A program made the translations under genes and the position numbers. Under the pieces are notes generated by a model. It saw only the letters and a program-made list of their open reading frames with translations. It had not been told where the DNA came from and did not search any database. DNA of 64,000 nt from Chrysomallon squamiferum (lineage: Eukaryota; Mollusca; Gastropoda; Neomphalida; Peltospiridae), in contig CM022671.1 in NCBI GenBank assembly GCA_012295275.1, positions 28,014,322 through 28,078,321 of the forward strand, read 5' to 3'. Below, piece by piece: positions 1 to 36,316 of the stretch (its first letter is position 1; every line of letters begins with the position of its first letter).

Positions 1-453
1 TGAAAACTGTAACAATTTATATAGATATATTTTTTCACATTTAATTCTTTGTGATGACTATCATTGACAATAGTAGCTAAGTTACTTAGTAAGTATGATA
101 GTATGTATATTTAATTTTAAGTTATTACGATCTTTATAATACAAGTGTTTATTACATATTGCACTAAAAATTTAGAACAACCGAAATCGCATCGATCTAA
201 TTATAATATATTATTCATTTACTGCCTTTTAATTAACGTTGACTTTGGGAGAATGGTAAATAATTATTGTCCGTAATCTTGTGTAGTTTTACCTTTGTCT
301 GTTTCCTTTTTTTCAGATGTAAATATAACATCTGAATGTAAATACTACCAACTCAAACTAAATATAATTAAATGTAATAAATTAACTTCAGTAGCCCATT
401 TATATGCCGTATTCACTGTGTTTGTTTTGTTTCTTGTCATTTTCTGTTCAGCT
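1..453 (+). other. Sequence upstream of the citron start codon
   Basis: AT-rich sequence without a recognisable protein-coding exon. Two strong 3' splice-site patterns precede the proposed citron ATG. One is a T tract ending in CAG at about 304-315. The other is a long pyrimidine tract ending in CAG at 451, two bases before the ATG. The first coding exon is therefore probably preceded by at least one untranslated exon outside or near the window start. The frame is open from 295 to the ATG, but that stretch has no resemblance to citron and lacks an in-frame ATG. Confidence 0.5.
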
Positions 454-23964
<23,511 letters not shown>

Positions 23965-25665
23965 CACTAGTTTACATCTAAACCAGTTTCAGAATTCAAA
24001 AACTGTCACTAAAATGCAGAACGTAACAGGAATTGTAATATGATCTTTTAACTGTGTTCTGTATATCCATGATTTAATAATGTGACCTTTGTAATGTGAG
24101 TTGTGATCAGTGGAGACTGCAACAGAAACTGATTTCAAGCCAAACTAAATAGTGCTGATGTGTTAGACATCATTTACTAGATTCTTTTAGGTCAATGCTT
24201 AGGATAATAATTTATTTTGTATTACATATCATATTCATCAGAAAACCACAGTTTAAGATCATGTTCCCCATTTCGTGTTATCACCCATTGAAATGTAGAA
24301 TAATACAATTCAGTGATACTGTTCATATCTATATATAATTAGATATTAAACTGTTTTCATATCAGAAGTAAGTAAATATTAATTGTATTGTAAAATACTT
24401 CCTCATTATATACAATTCAATTTTAATTTAAGGTTCAGAACTGTTAGAATATCCAAAAAAAAAAAAAAAAAATCACATTCAGGGAGTGTTTTTAATTTTA
24501 TGTCAGTTTTTAAAATATTTTCATAACCTACATAACAATTGTTATGAGGCATATTAACCAAAAAATAAATTCATTGTCTTTTTTTCTTCTTTTTTTATAA
24601 AATTAATGTTAAATTAGTAATTTTACAATATCAGAAAGATAATATTTCTTTTTTCTTCTTTATTTTTTTTTAATATATTTTAATAAAGAACTTGAAGACT
24701 GAAACATTCATCTTCCAGATGTTGTCAGTACATTAAACATTAGGATGGTTTTCATACAAGCATTTCAGTTGTATTTGAAAATTTGACACACAAATATCTA
24801 GCTTAGTGTTTAGTCATATTTATTATTGTATTGTCAGTTCTGTATATCATGTTTGATGTTGTTTGTAGTAATTTGGATAAAGAATATTCCAAGTGAACTT
24901 TATTTAAACAAATTTTAAGTGTGCAGTTATATGTTTTACGACATTGTGATTTTATGTTCCAGTGATGTTTGTTAACTATATCTTTTAAAGAAGACAGTTT
25001 GAATCACAGAACTGTCATAATACTGCTCTCAGTAAATCATATCACAGAAACTAGCTATTAAAATTTGTATCATGAGTTCATTTAACATTTTGTACAGTTG
25101 GTGTTTTTAAAAAAAAAAAAAAAAACTTCATTTCAATATCATGTTCATTTTACTGTTCATCTGAAAATTTCAAGTTAATTAACATTTGAGATATATGCTT
25201 TATGAATGTTAACTGAGTTTTATTTTATTAATATTATTTTTAAAATTTGTTTGGTAAATTTACTTTCAGAATAGTAGGTAAAAACTGTCAATTTCCAGTT
25301 CACAATTGTTGGATCATTTTAGAAATGCAAAATTATTACCATCATAATTGAAGTATATATATATATTTTTTTATAATTGCTTAAATTCATATTAATCTGT
25401 GGCAAACTCACCTTGAACATGTAACATAATTCATGAGCTTCTCCTTTGTTGAGGGTTTTAAATACATTTACTGGCCTCTATAACATAAATTATAAATATT
25501 TCCACTATTTTGTCATGCTGTTATTAAAATACCAAGAATGTTGTATTACATCAAGTATAATACTCCTACCAGTTTAATTCGTAAAGGTCAAGAAAAAAAC
25601 TCATCAGTTTGATGTACCTGTTACTTACACAGAAATTGAATAAAATGCTTCTTAATTCGTGAAAA
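23965..25665 (+). other. CIT: Citron 3' untranslated region with candidate poly(A) signal at 25639-25644
   Basis: There is no further open frame after the stop at 23964. The stretch is AT-rich with poly(A) tracts at about 24455 and 25110. Several AATAAA hexamers occur. The one at 25639-25644 is followed by a GT/T-rich stretch (GTTTTGGTTTTTT) about 25 nt downstream, so it is the best candidate for the distal cleavage site. Earlier hexamers near 24560 and 24680 could give shorter transcripts. Confidence 0.45.
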
Positions 25666-26535
25666 GTTTTGGTTTTTTATTGTAATTTATTTCTACTGCT
25701 AAGTTTTCCTAATTTCTTTTATTACAAATGTCTATTTTTTTAATTAAAATGCCATTTGTTTTTAAAATAATAACACACATATATATATACAGAAACAAAT
25801 AATGAAAATCTGATAATGTAACATTACATGATTTTAGTTTTTCTTATACTGATTATATTAAGATCACACTTTCAATCCCAGACATAAAAAAGAATAGAAA
25901 CTGAAGAAAAATCACAAACTGAAAATGGATTATATATTTTATTAATACAAAATTATTAAATATCAAATCAAATAATCATTTTGTGATAAAAGTTTATGAA
26001 AAGCTGAATGAATCTTGCTTTTACAAAAATACAAAAAATACAAAAAAAAATACATGGAATACTTTCATAAAGGGAAAGCTAGAATTTACTTTTCACTCAT
26101 TATTGGTGTATGTTTCAACATTTTTTTTTTTTTTTTTCTTTGAATTTACAATAAATATACATCTGGAAGACTGTAATAATTTATCTTTTGATAACAAATA
26201 TCAACATTTAGTTTTTAAATATCCAATCCAAAAATACATATCAAAATGTACATCATGCATATTTCCAAATGACTGATCCGCCAATCAGTGCTAACAGGTA
26301 AAACAACAGGTTTATCAGGATATATGGAAGATGACATTTTCCCTGTTATGTTCTTTTACTGGATAAAAAGTTAATGAAACAAACAATCAAGCTGCCTGAT
26401 AATGTAACACTTTTCAGTGAGTTTCTTAATCAATCCATTTTATATGTAATCAAAAGTATGTTAAGTATTCATGGGTAAAAACAACTTCAAAATTTTTACA
26501 ATACTGATGTCAAAAATGTACTATAAACAGTATTA
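25666..26535. other. Intergenic spacer between the convergent citron and NFATC2IP-like genes
   Basis: AT-rich sequence with short A and T runs. No credible exon is visible. The open frame on the + strand at 25983-26276 has no family resemblance and contains a poly-Phe run from a T tract. The 3' ends of both flanking genes probably lie within or at the edges of this stretch. A reverse-orientation AATAAA (TTTATT) at 26553-26558 is a candidate poly(A) signal for the minus-strand gene. Confidence 0.4.
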
Positions 26536-26860
26536 ATGGAATGTCTCTGCTCTTTATTTTTACCAATATTTTTGTAACAACTTAATTTTCACCAACATTT
26601 ACAAAACATGTCTCGATTTTCTAATTCTACTGACATTTTCAACTGTGATTCAATTCTGACATTTTCAACTATCTGTATTTTTACTAACATCTTCAATACT
26701 AAACTTAGTTCTCTATTTTTACACAATATTCTTAATACAACTTACAACTAAAGTAGCTTCATACTGTCTCTTTAGTTTTCAATTCTGTATTTCTTTGACA
26801 CACACACAAAACTAAAAATCCATATTCTCGCTCTGTCAGGTACAAATGATGTAAATAATG

Positions 26861-28492
26861 CTATAATTCTACTGCATCTATGCAGTCTCCATCTTCCATA
26901 TCCAGACTTGCTGGGCATGCTGACGGAGAAATATCTTCACCATCAAACATAAATTTCAGATTTCGCAGTTCAATTTTTTTCATCACAGCAAACCGAGCCA
27001 TCAGTGTACAAAGTGGATCGTTCTGGAAATAAAACGTAAATTTCTTTTTTTTGAAATCAATGAACAAATTAAATTCCTGTCGTAATAATTTAGGTGTGTT
27101 AATAAGATAAATAACATTTCATCATCTTTTGCGTTATCTTCTACTTTCAAGTCAAATGTTGGATAATTCATTTATTAATTTGTAATTTGCAAACCCAGCA
27201 CTATCTGGTTTGTTGTAATACCTTATTAGAGTCACTGCGACTTTCTATTTCAAACTTTTTAATATATATAAATAATGCTACATGCAATAATTTGCAATAG
27301 TATGTAGTGTGTAGTGTGTGAACATTAGTTGTATTATCTTGTTAGTGGTCATCCAGTAACTTCTGATTTTTAAATTCTTAACAAACTAAATTAAGTCAGG
27401 ATTTAATAATCTGCTTTGCAGTTAGTGCACAAAAATCAAGCCCTAAATCACCTTATTAGTGGTCATTATAAATTTATATTTTTGACTTCCTAATACATAA
27501 AAATAAATTTATTATTACAAATTTGCTTTGCAGATAGCTAAATATGTAGCATGCAAAGAACAAAGTATATGGTATGTTGTAATGCATTATTACAGTGTAA
27601 CTTCAGATTTTTTACTTCTTAAGAAAATTAAATAAATTTATTATTTAATCATTTGACTGACAGTCACCTTCATTGGTAAGGTAGAAAGATCAATTAGTAT
27701 GATTTGTTTTAATACCTTTTTAGTAGACAATGTCACTTTAGATTTTGAACTTTGACACTGAACACAAAGAGAAATTGCATCTGGATCTAAACTGTCTGTA
27801 CTACAAGTCCCCTCTTCTGTTATTTCTGATGTGTAAATAAAACATTCTGAAAACAAATTTAGAAATAATAATAAATAATAAATTCTGAACTGATCAACAT
27901 TTAACAATTTTATTTCTTATTAAATATTTACTAAGAAATGGAATCCATTATGTTTCATATAAAAATAAACACACATTTAAATCAAAACAAATTACACAGC
28001 AAAAACCTAAGGATCTGAACAAATGGGCAGAATTACCTAATTAATTTCAGACATTTTCTCACTGAAGTTTATTTTTAATATGGTGTACTTTAATTTATGT
28101 TATCACACTATTTCATTATATACTAACAGGTATTTCAAAATATAATGGTTAAATAACATAAACTTTATTTGATAAAAGTAAATAGTCTATCAATTTAATT
28201 ACCTCATTCAACTCAAACAATCTGATCTCCCAGACAGCATTAACAATTTTAAAAACCATTATAATTTTTACTACTTACTTAAGCAAAAAAATATAATCAA
28301 CAAAAAATATGATGTGCTAACTAATAATCATGTACAAATGAACTCACCAAAAATATCAGCGACATGGACATTTAAACTTGTCGGGGTATCAGAACCTGAC
28401 ACGGTTTTGTCGTTCAGAAGCAAAACCACTTGATTTTCAGGCACATGCAGAATACCAGAAAGTTCAGCCATCACAGAGCAGAATGGGTCCAA
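26861..28492 (-). other. NFATC2IP: SUMO-like domain exons of the NFATC2IP-like gene
   Basis: Exons 28492-28348 and the start of 27846-27716 hold most of SUMO-like domain 1. The end of 27846-27716 (KVTLSTKK) plus 27022-26861 hold SUMO-like domain 2. The second domain keeps the beta-grasp signature FMFDGEDI-x-P-x(n)-SLDMEDGD, equivalent to human FFFDGTKL and LGMESGDLI. It ends in a short VEL tail with no di-glycine, so it cannot be conjugated like SUMO. In Rad60/NIP45 proteins this domain binds the SUMO E2 Ubc9; I infer the same here. Confidence 0.82.
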
Positions 28493-28706
28493 CTGTAAAA
28501 AAAAAATAAAAAATCTCACATTTAACAAAACACACTATTATTAGAAATAATTATTAAAAACAGAATTTTTATGAATTTATATGCCAATCACTTATGCATA
28601 AATACTAATATAAGAATAAAAATAATAATGACAATAATAACAATAAGAACAAAAATAAATATTGCTATAATGATAACAATGGAAACAACAATAGTATTAG
28701 TAGTAG

Positions 28707-28740
<34 letters not shown>

Positions 28741-31700
28741 AGCAACAAAAAAAATTAAAAAGATAGTTATTTGTTTATTTATCGTTGTAATTCCTTTTAT
28801 TCCCAGTAGCTGATGTCTTACTAAAACAAAGTACAAACCTCATCATGAATGTGAGACAGATGAACAAAAAGACATTTTGTTTATTATCACTATTGTTTTA
28901 TTACTTTTATGGATACATTTGATTTGGATTTTCATACTGCAAATAAGAGACTGAACAAAATAAATAAAAAGAACAACAACAAAATATTATCCATTTTGAT
29001 ACTGTTAATCAATAAATGTAGATAAAAACAGAGAAATAAAATCTAAACAAATTTACCTTTTTCATATGAAATCTGTGTATCTTGTCTTTATACCGCACCA
29101 TTATTACTGCGTTCTGTTTCTCTTGCAGTGGGCTTTGTTCCAACACCACTACGTCATCATCATCATCATCAATTGTTGATGCTCGTAAAATAGTTCTTAC
29201 ATCGTCAAGTTTCCTATTAACATTACAATAGCAACTCTCACATTTTATAGAAACCAAAAGCATTTTTGAAAGAATTATTAAATTTACTAAACATAAATAT
29301 AAAGTTATGCACATATCTGGAAATCATTAGGTTAAATAATTCACCAGTCACCCTATCTTTCCTTTCTTGAACAGAACTCTAGAACTAAAAATTAATCAAG
29401 ACCTCAATCTGAACCTTAATTAGATTCTTTTTATTTTTTCAGTTCTTAAATTTAATTTAACCATTTAACCTTTTTAAAATATTTAATGATATAATTATAT
29501 TCTCATGAAGTAATACATTTTAATAGTTTTTCATTTTGGTACTTTATTTTTCAATATTCTAATTAAACTGCTTTTTTTATTATGCAAACATAAAATAAAT
29601 TTCAGCTAGTATTTTCTACATGATCTCTAATACTAGTAAAACTAATACCAAATCCCAAAAATATTTATCTTATAAAGATTAGAGAAACTTTCTCTTTGAC
29701 AAAAATTCATTTACTAATATCACTGATAAATGACACATGCAAAAAATAAAAATAAAAAAAATAAAAATTATATTATAAAGATTAAAAAACACTTTTCTTT
29801 GAAGTAAACATACTTGGTGGTAGTTTATATCATTGATTATGAATATTATTATAAACATTTTTATATTACAAAAATTAAAAAGTACTTTTCTTTAAAGTAC
29901 ACATACTGGAAAGCTGTTTTCATTCGTTTTGTTCTTCTTTTTTCTGTAACAGCTTTTGGAGGAGGTGGGGAGGTGAATCTGAAGTTATGGAATTTGAATC
30001 TGAACTGCAGTAATATAAAAATGAGAAATACAGTTTTAAATCTTTTCTTAGAATATCCAAGGAAATAATATAATTTTAATTTTTAAATTTCAGATTATAA
30101 ATTATGTTTACCTGTATCATGATACAAAATTATAATATGATTCCAAATAAGATAAACCAAATTAGAATAACAAAAGTGAATTTATAATTCTTGTTTTTTT
30201 CACATTAACTTTTTTTTTTTTTTTTTTTTTTTCAAAACACATTATAGTTCTGTGTATCAATGAATATTCAGAAAATATGTAAAATATATAAATACAAATA
30301 TTCTACTTATTAATTACTCTCTGTAACTTACTACCAGATATATTTAATTTTTCAAAACATTACATAAGTTAACTTTTAATATAATGTACACATAAAATAA
30401 AACAGAAAAACGTCTATGTTAAATAGGCTGTCTGAATAAAATATTGTACTAGCAACAAGAAAATTACAAAAATATTTTACGTTTCTTGGATGTCCTTTTC
30501 AATACTTTCATCTGTTGAATTGGAATTACTGCAAACAGCTTCTGAAAGCAAAATAATGATTTTAATTTTTTTTTTTTTTTTTAGAAGCATATCAAAGCTG
30601 ATTTCATAATTTGTTACCTCCAACAATTATATCTGATTACTTCATACAGTATCTTTTCTCATGTTCAATATAAAAAAAACCATATAGATTATTTTGAAAA
30701 TGTATGGTAAGAAATAAACTGCTCTCTTTGAACTATGTTACATAGAAAGAAATCTTAATATCTAACTGTACCAATGCACTATAATAGTATAATTTATGCA
30801 AACAAATCACAGATACCAGCTGAACATGGTTAACAACAGATTCCATTCTTAAAGCTGTGTGGAAGTCAGAACACACTCTGTAACAAACTAATGTAAACAC
30901 AATGTTTCCATAATTACTAGCAGTTTTCGATACATACAGTACCATATTACCTTATTATTATTTAAATGGCCACTAGATTCACTTTATCGGATGTTCCTTA
31001 CTCCTATATTGATACAACACCATCTCACACTGAGAAAAACAACTTGGCTTCCTGTTCACAGTTTCAAATATCTTAGCTCAAATCTTCAAATTAATAGCAA
31101 TATAAATAGCAGGTTTACATCTATGGGATGTTCATGAATCAAACTGCATAACGCAAAGAGCTCTGTAATGATTTTCTTTACTGTTTTTTTTTAAGACAAA
31201 TTTTTTTTTTTTTTATAGTTTTGTTGTTGCTGTTGGCACAATTACTCACATTAAAACTTCTGAAATTCTCAGTTCAGAAAAAAAACCACTGATATCTTTT
31301 AGCAGGTACTTACTTTCTGATTGTGTATGTTTGTCTGGACTGCTTTCTGTTTCATCCTGATTTATCTGAATGGTTATTTTTCCTGCCCTGCAGTCCTGTA
31401 AACACTTCAACACACGTGTTGTGTAGAGGGAACCTTCTGGAACAGGTTCTGACACAGTATTATTATTATTAACAGAAATGTTCCTAGAAAGACCTCTTCT
31501 GACCGTTCTTGATCGTGATTTTTTTAAAACTGGGAACTCATCATCTGAACTCGAATCACTACCGATTACATTCTGCAATGTACAATGAATACTATCTGTA
31601 CCATTTGGGAAGGATTAAATTTCAAAATGTATGTTAAATTTAAAAAAATAAATAGAGTGATAACAATTAATTTTAGCTTTATCAAATAAAATGTACTTGT

Positions 31701-32368
31701 TTGATTATTTTAGTTTAATGTGGATACGTATGGAAGCAAAGTAGCCAATAAAAATATATTTTATGTTCTAAAATGTAAACAAAAAACTTGAAAATTGTTT
31801 GGTAATATTAAAAAAATAAGCAAAAATAAAAAAAAGTATTTATATATAACAGGATTATGATTCATTTTATGAATATTTTTTTTATAATAATATATAATTC
31901 AAACATTAGTTATTAGTATTTTATTCCAAAGGAATTTTGAAAAATATGAACTAAATAATTACTTCATAACCTTTCTCAAAGTCATAGTCCTGTAAAGTTT
32001 TCATAATCTTATCAATATTGAAAAATACTGTGACAAAATAAAGAAAAAATGCTCTAACTTTCAGTTACGGAAATTATTTACTATTAGTTTGGTAAATTTA
32101 AAGTAGTTAAGAAGGTAATATAATTATATATATCATTATACTCGTGATTACGGTAATATTAAATATATGCCTGTACAGTGGTAACTCACTAACTCGATAA
32201 CCGTATATATTAACAATTCTCTTAACACCTAGATAATGTGAATAAAATATTTTCCCCTTATTATGTATGTATTTAATAACATTAGTACATATATTATTAC
32301 TAGATCACTTGTAAAAATGATATAAAGTATACCATATCAAGACGTTTTAGGGGAAAACTGTCACTCAT
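26861..32368 (-). CDS. NFATC2IP: NFATC2IP/NIP45-like protein with two SUMO-like domains
   Basis: NIP45-family proteins (related to yeast Rad60/Esc2) carry two C-terminal SUMO-like domains and work in SUMO-dependent genome maintenance and, in vertebrates, NFAT-driven transcription. Exons in transcription order: 32368-32333, 31572-31314, 30541-30481, 29213-29057, 28492-28348, 27846-27716, 27022-26861. They join in phase to 951 nt, or 316 residues, against 419 in human (from memory). The N-terminus is Ser/Asp-rich and disordered, with SDSSSDDEFPVL. Then come a short helix (RVLKCLQDC), an acidic run followed by VVVLE, SUMO-like domain 1 (with SDTPTSLNV and ADIFECFI) and SUMO-like domain 2 (with KFMFDGEDI and SLDMEDGDCIDAVEL at the end). 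The acceptors and donors are canonical. The 12-codon first exon (MSDSFPLKRLDM) is the least certain part. Confidence 0.87.
29152..29173 (-). repeat. NFATC2IP: CAT/ATG trinucleotide run encoding six Asp next to VVVLE
   Basis: A short in-frame trinucleotide repeat inside exon 29213-29057 encodes DDDDDD directly before VVVLE. A hydrophobic VVVL core flanked by acidic residues is the classic form of a SUMO-interacting motif. Human NFATC2IP has a comparable VVLVE segment at the same place ahead of SUMO-like domain 1. Repeat length variation would alter the acidic flank without breaking the frame. Confidence 0.7.
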
Positions 32369-32752
32369 ATTGGGGAATTTTCTACGCGGGGTTTGCACGG
32401 AGTATTCTAAATGTTACACTTAAGATATGACTGCACAGCCAGTCGTTTGCGAACCGAAAGTTGCATCAAATTATAAGAAAGTATCGATTTTTTTTGTGCA
32501 GTGTAAAGTGAGCGAAACAAAACATTCTTTTGTTAGCTAGAAATTAATAAACAGACAACGAAATTTAGCACTAACATTACTATGCAATCTAAACGATACT
32601 GGAATCTGGAGGAACTGAATACGACTCCCAAAATATCTTATCATTGTCACTGTGTAATCGGTTAATAACCATCTGTGCAAATAATTTCATATATAGCAAA
32701 ACAAAAAAATTACTTCTTATTATTTATCACAAGTGGATTGTAATCAGTTTTA

Positions 32753-32753
<1 letters not shown>

Positions 32754-32792
<39 letters not shown>
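32754..32792. repeat. (AC)n microsatellite
   Basis: About 19 uninterrupted CA units in the spacer between the NFATC2IP-like and DNAJC30-like genes. Confidence 0.95.
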
Positions 32793-32794
<2 letters not shown>

Positions 32795-32953
32795 TCATGT
32801 GAATGAACTTAATTCATGATGTATATCTATATGCTTTTTGTTTTGACCGATTCGATAGAAACGTGAATAGTTATCTTATTATTCTCGTATCTGGTCAGCT
32901 CTACGACAAATGCGGCGGTCTCTAAATTAATGTTTGTATGATTTCAATTTCAA

Positions 32954-32991
<38 letters not shown>
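32954..32991. repeat. (AAT)n microsatellite
   Basis: About 12 uninterrupted AAT units, roughly 160 bases from the (AC)n tract. Confidence 0.95.
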
Positions 32992-32993
<2 letters not shown>

Positions 32994-34250
32994 TTTAAAA
33001 AGAAGAAAAATATGATATCAATTTCATGTATTTGTGGATGCTTTGTTTATTAATGATTATATTATCAATGTATACAGTGGAATTTCTTACTCAATGATTA
33101 GCGATATAAATTTGTGTATTTTAAAACACAGAATTTTTTTTTTAAATTTAATTTATTTATTTATTATTATTTAGTTTTTTTATCTTCTTTTTCACTATTG
33201 GTTAAAAATGTTTGATTTCATGCCAATATTAAAGTATATTAGAAAAAAGCGAATAATGTAAAACATATACACTTAAAATGGTTTTGGAACAAAACAACTT
33301 CTTAATGGCTTCATTTCTACAGGAAGTGTCATGTGCTTTCTCCCCCCCCCCAATGCCAATAATGTTTGATATGCATTGGAATGTAGAAATTCATTAACAT
33401 TTGATGGGGAAACTCAAATTTAAAAAGTGACTCTGTGATGCATTTATTTTATGAATTATATCCACTTTAGAACTGATTCTGAAAATCTATAACTAATACT
33501 TGTTATTCATAAAAAAATGGCTTGTTTTTATTACTTCTTTTTTGTAAACAATAAAGTAAGGTAATAAATCTGAGAATAATTGAATACAATTATACTCTCA
33601 ATGTAATGGAATAGAACGAGTATAAAAGTTGTTTAAACTATACAGGCACTGATTTTTTTTTTCTGGATTTGTCATTCAAACCACACTCAAACCAGACCAA
33701 TTGCACTGAATTTTTTTTTTTTTTTTTAATGTCTGAAAAAAATACTATCAGTTTTAAATAAATGTTGTTTCTATTTATTATTTTATTTTTCAACAGTTTA
33801 GTTTTAATGCCATTTTTTCTCTTTAATTATATGTTGTCCAAAATGAGAAATTAATAACATGAGTATCAATAATCTTTTTCTTTTCTTTTTTTTCTTCTAG
33901 TAATTCATTTGTATTGTCACAGATACACTTTAATGTAGTGTTTAGCCTTTAGGGAAAAGAAAATGAGTATGAATGTAAAGTGAAATTCAAATTTAATAAC
34001 TGAAATTTGAAACAATTTTGAGAAAAAGTAAAGTGGGGGAAAAATTTAAATAAATAAATAAATAAATAAACAGGTAATTTAATCACTATTTAAATGAAGA
34101 CTATTTACTTTCATAACATAAATATGTTTCAGAGATCAGGCATTAAATCATGTTTTCTAAAGGATAAACAAATGGTACAAAATCAATATTTTAACTTTTA
34201 CCGGTCCACAGAGAATAAAACTCAAACCAAAATAAATAAAACAAAAACAA

Positions 34251-34319
34251 AAAAATAAAATAAAATAAAATAAAATAAAATATAATAAAATAAAATAAAA
34301 TAAATAAATAAATAAATAA
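34251..34319. repeat. (AAAAT)n / (AAAT)n compound repeat
   Basis: Imperfect pentanucleotide AAAAT units grade into AAAT units and are followed at once by a T16 run. Together they make an A-rich then T-rich palindrome-like block. Confidence 0.85.
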
Positions 34320-34440
34320 TTTTTTTTTTTTTTTTTAATTTTTTTAAAATTATTATTTTAAATTCTGTAAGATTAGTTTTTCTATCATTTAGGTCATAAA
34401 TCTAAAGCATCTTTGAATGAATGAATAATTAATATATCAA

Positions 34441-35692
34441 GTTACAATGGTTTTAATTTCTTTTATTAAAAAACTTTGAACAAACAAACAAATCACTAAT
34501 TCCTTTCAAAATATTAAGAAAAACATTAAACATTAATTTGCAATCCTTATATCCTTATCACAATTCTGAATTGATAACATACTGAAAATAATAGTTTATC
34601 ACAATCATTTCTCCAACACCAAATAAAACAACTGGAACAAGTGAAACTAAAAACAGTATTAACAAATTGTGTAAAAACTAAATTTGTAATTCTTATTTTA
34701 AACATCAAAATAAATGAAACAGCAATGCGTTAAGTATTATATAATATTCAAGTTTTTTTCCGAAAATCAACATTAAATTTATTAAAAAATGGTATTGTCA
34801 CAAGTTCTGATTAAAAACAAGGTTAAAAACAATAAATAAATTAATGAAAAAATATAACCTAGCTTTGGTCACAGGGAAAAACATAAAACCATAAACTGAA
34901 ATGCAACATCTTAGATATTCTGAAAACTTCACTGAAGTCTTGTGCACTCGTCAGTCTTTGGAAATAATTTACATTTTCAAATTACATCTTTTGTTCACTG
35001 CACAAACAAAATCATATTTGTAATGCTCCTTTAAAAATATTAAATAACAATATACAGAAAACACAATTTTGCAATGTCATCATCCGTCACACTCAGTATA
35101 TTAACTGACATTCCTCATATTCACCCATAACAATATATTGATAAATTCACTTTTGCAAAGATGTTTGTACATAAAAATAACTAATTTGGCTGTAAAAATC
35201 CAACACTGTCAATGATTATCATTATGTGCGAAATATCTTGTTTATAACACCAAAGTAACATTAGTTTATTTGTCACTTAATGTCTTCCATTCGTACAGCA
35301 GAAATATAGATTGAGATAGTTCTGATCTGAAGACAAGCCATGCAATCAAGAGCACTGTAAGCCTAGATAATTTCTCCTCTTACAGCATAACATCAGTTAT
35401 TTTTTTAATTGTAAACTGTGATTAATCTTGCACGTCGTAATAATAAAATTTAAAAATCATAAAATAAATATATATATTTTTACATATACATATATAATGA
35501 TTAAAGTATTCAGCTGTGTGCTTTGAAGTTTGTGCTATTAACTTCTTTTGATACAAATTAAATGTATATTTAACACTGCCTAACTCTGATATCAGTGATT
35601 GTAACAAATAAAACAAATTGTCAGGCTAGTATAATTTTTCATTCTGTTTCCTTTATAAGCTGGACTACCTACGAAATAATCTTTGATTATTA
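34441..35692 (-). other. Likely 3' untranslated region of the DNAJC30-like gene
   Basis: The sequence is AT-rich, without a credible exon on either strand, and directly follows the DNAJC30-like stop. Several TTTATT hexamers (AATAAA on the minus strand) are present, so the true 3' end cannot be fixed by eye. Confidence 0.35.
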
Positions 35693-36316
35693 TTATTTAT
35701 TTTGTTCTTTCCAAGCCTTCCCCAGCACTGCTGTTAACACTCCTACAAAAACACCAGTTATAACGAAAGTAACAATTCTAGTTTGTCGTATGTCTTTTAA
35801 TTCTTGATTCCATTTGTCTTCAAACTCTTTAAAATTTTGTTTTCTTTTTCTAATATCTGAATAATGCATTCTGTAAAATTCGTCAAAATTGTAGGTACTT
35901 GTTCGTCCTGTGGGGATAGGTCCCCGTTTCTTGAAAACCGAAGGGCCTGTTTTGGGAACATTACTATCTGAAAAAGTAGGCCTTTGACCAAGTCCTTGAT
36001 CATAAAGTCTTCTCTTCCGAACATTTCCTAAAATTTCATATGCCTCTGCTACATCAGAGAATAATTTATCTGTTTGGGCATTTTTATTCACATCTGGGTG
36101 ATACATTTTTGATCTCATGTAGTATGCAGTTTTAATTTGACCTTGTGTTGCATTGACAGGAATTCCAAGGACGTCATAATAATATGTTTTCGATTTTGTT
36201 GCATAGCGTTCATGCATTATAACTTGTGGAAGTCTTGTGGGAAGTATTCCAAGCAGTCCATCCGAAAAATGAGCAAGCAATCTATGCTTTGACAACACAA
36301 AAATTCGGTTTGTCAT
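35693..36316 (-). CDS. DNAJC30: DNAJC30-like mitochondrial J-domain protein, intronless
   Basis: An uninterrupted 207-codon frame. The first 40 residues carry Arg, Lys and His but almost no acidic residues, as in a mitochondrial targeting peptide. The J domain follows at about residues 44-107: TYYYDVLGIPVNAT opening helix, the HPD motif that stimulates Hsp70 at residues 73-75, and the AYEILGN-x-RRLYD closing segment. A single hydrophobic segment near the C-terminus (about 180-199, with FVITGVFVGVL) is followed by a short basic tail. This layout (presequence, J domain, one C-terminal membrane span, about 200-230 residues) and the lack of introns match DNAJC30. The mammalian protein is a mitochondrial inner-membrane protein linked to ATP synthase and complex I upkeep. 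The neighbouring BUD23 gene supports the assignment strongly. The start at 36316 is the first ATG that yields a targeting peptide. Confidence 0.92.
   Translation of the reverse strand: MTNRIFVLSKHRLLAHFSDGLLGILPTRLPQVIMHERYATKSKTYYYDVLGIPVNATQGQIKTAYYMRSKMYHPDVNKNAQTDKLFSDVAEAYEILGNVRKRRLYDQGLGQRPTFSDSNVPKTGPSVFKKRGPIPTGRTSTYNFDEFYRMHYSDIRKRKQNFKEFEDKWNQELKDIRQTRIVTFVITGVFVGVLTAVLGKAWKEQNK

Larger units (their letters stand above)
32369..34440. other. Promoter side of the NFATC2IP-like gene and repeat-rich spacer
   Basis: The first few hundred bases beyond 32368 should contain the 5' untranslated region and promoter of the minus-strand NFATC2IP-like gene. The segment at about 32340-32660 is less A/T-monotonous than its surroundings, with several CG dinucleotides. 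Beyond it lie an (AC)n tract (32754-32792), an (AAT)n tract (32954-32991), a C10 run (33342-33351) and an (AAAAT)n/(AAAT)n tract at about 34250-34320. No coding exon is supported. Confidence 0.45.

Noticed and set aside
28588-28836. Minus-strand hydrophobic frame between exons of the NFATC2IP-like gene
   Set aside because: It is a translation of AAT/ATA repeats within an intron.
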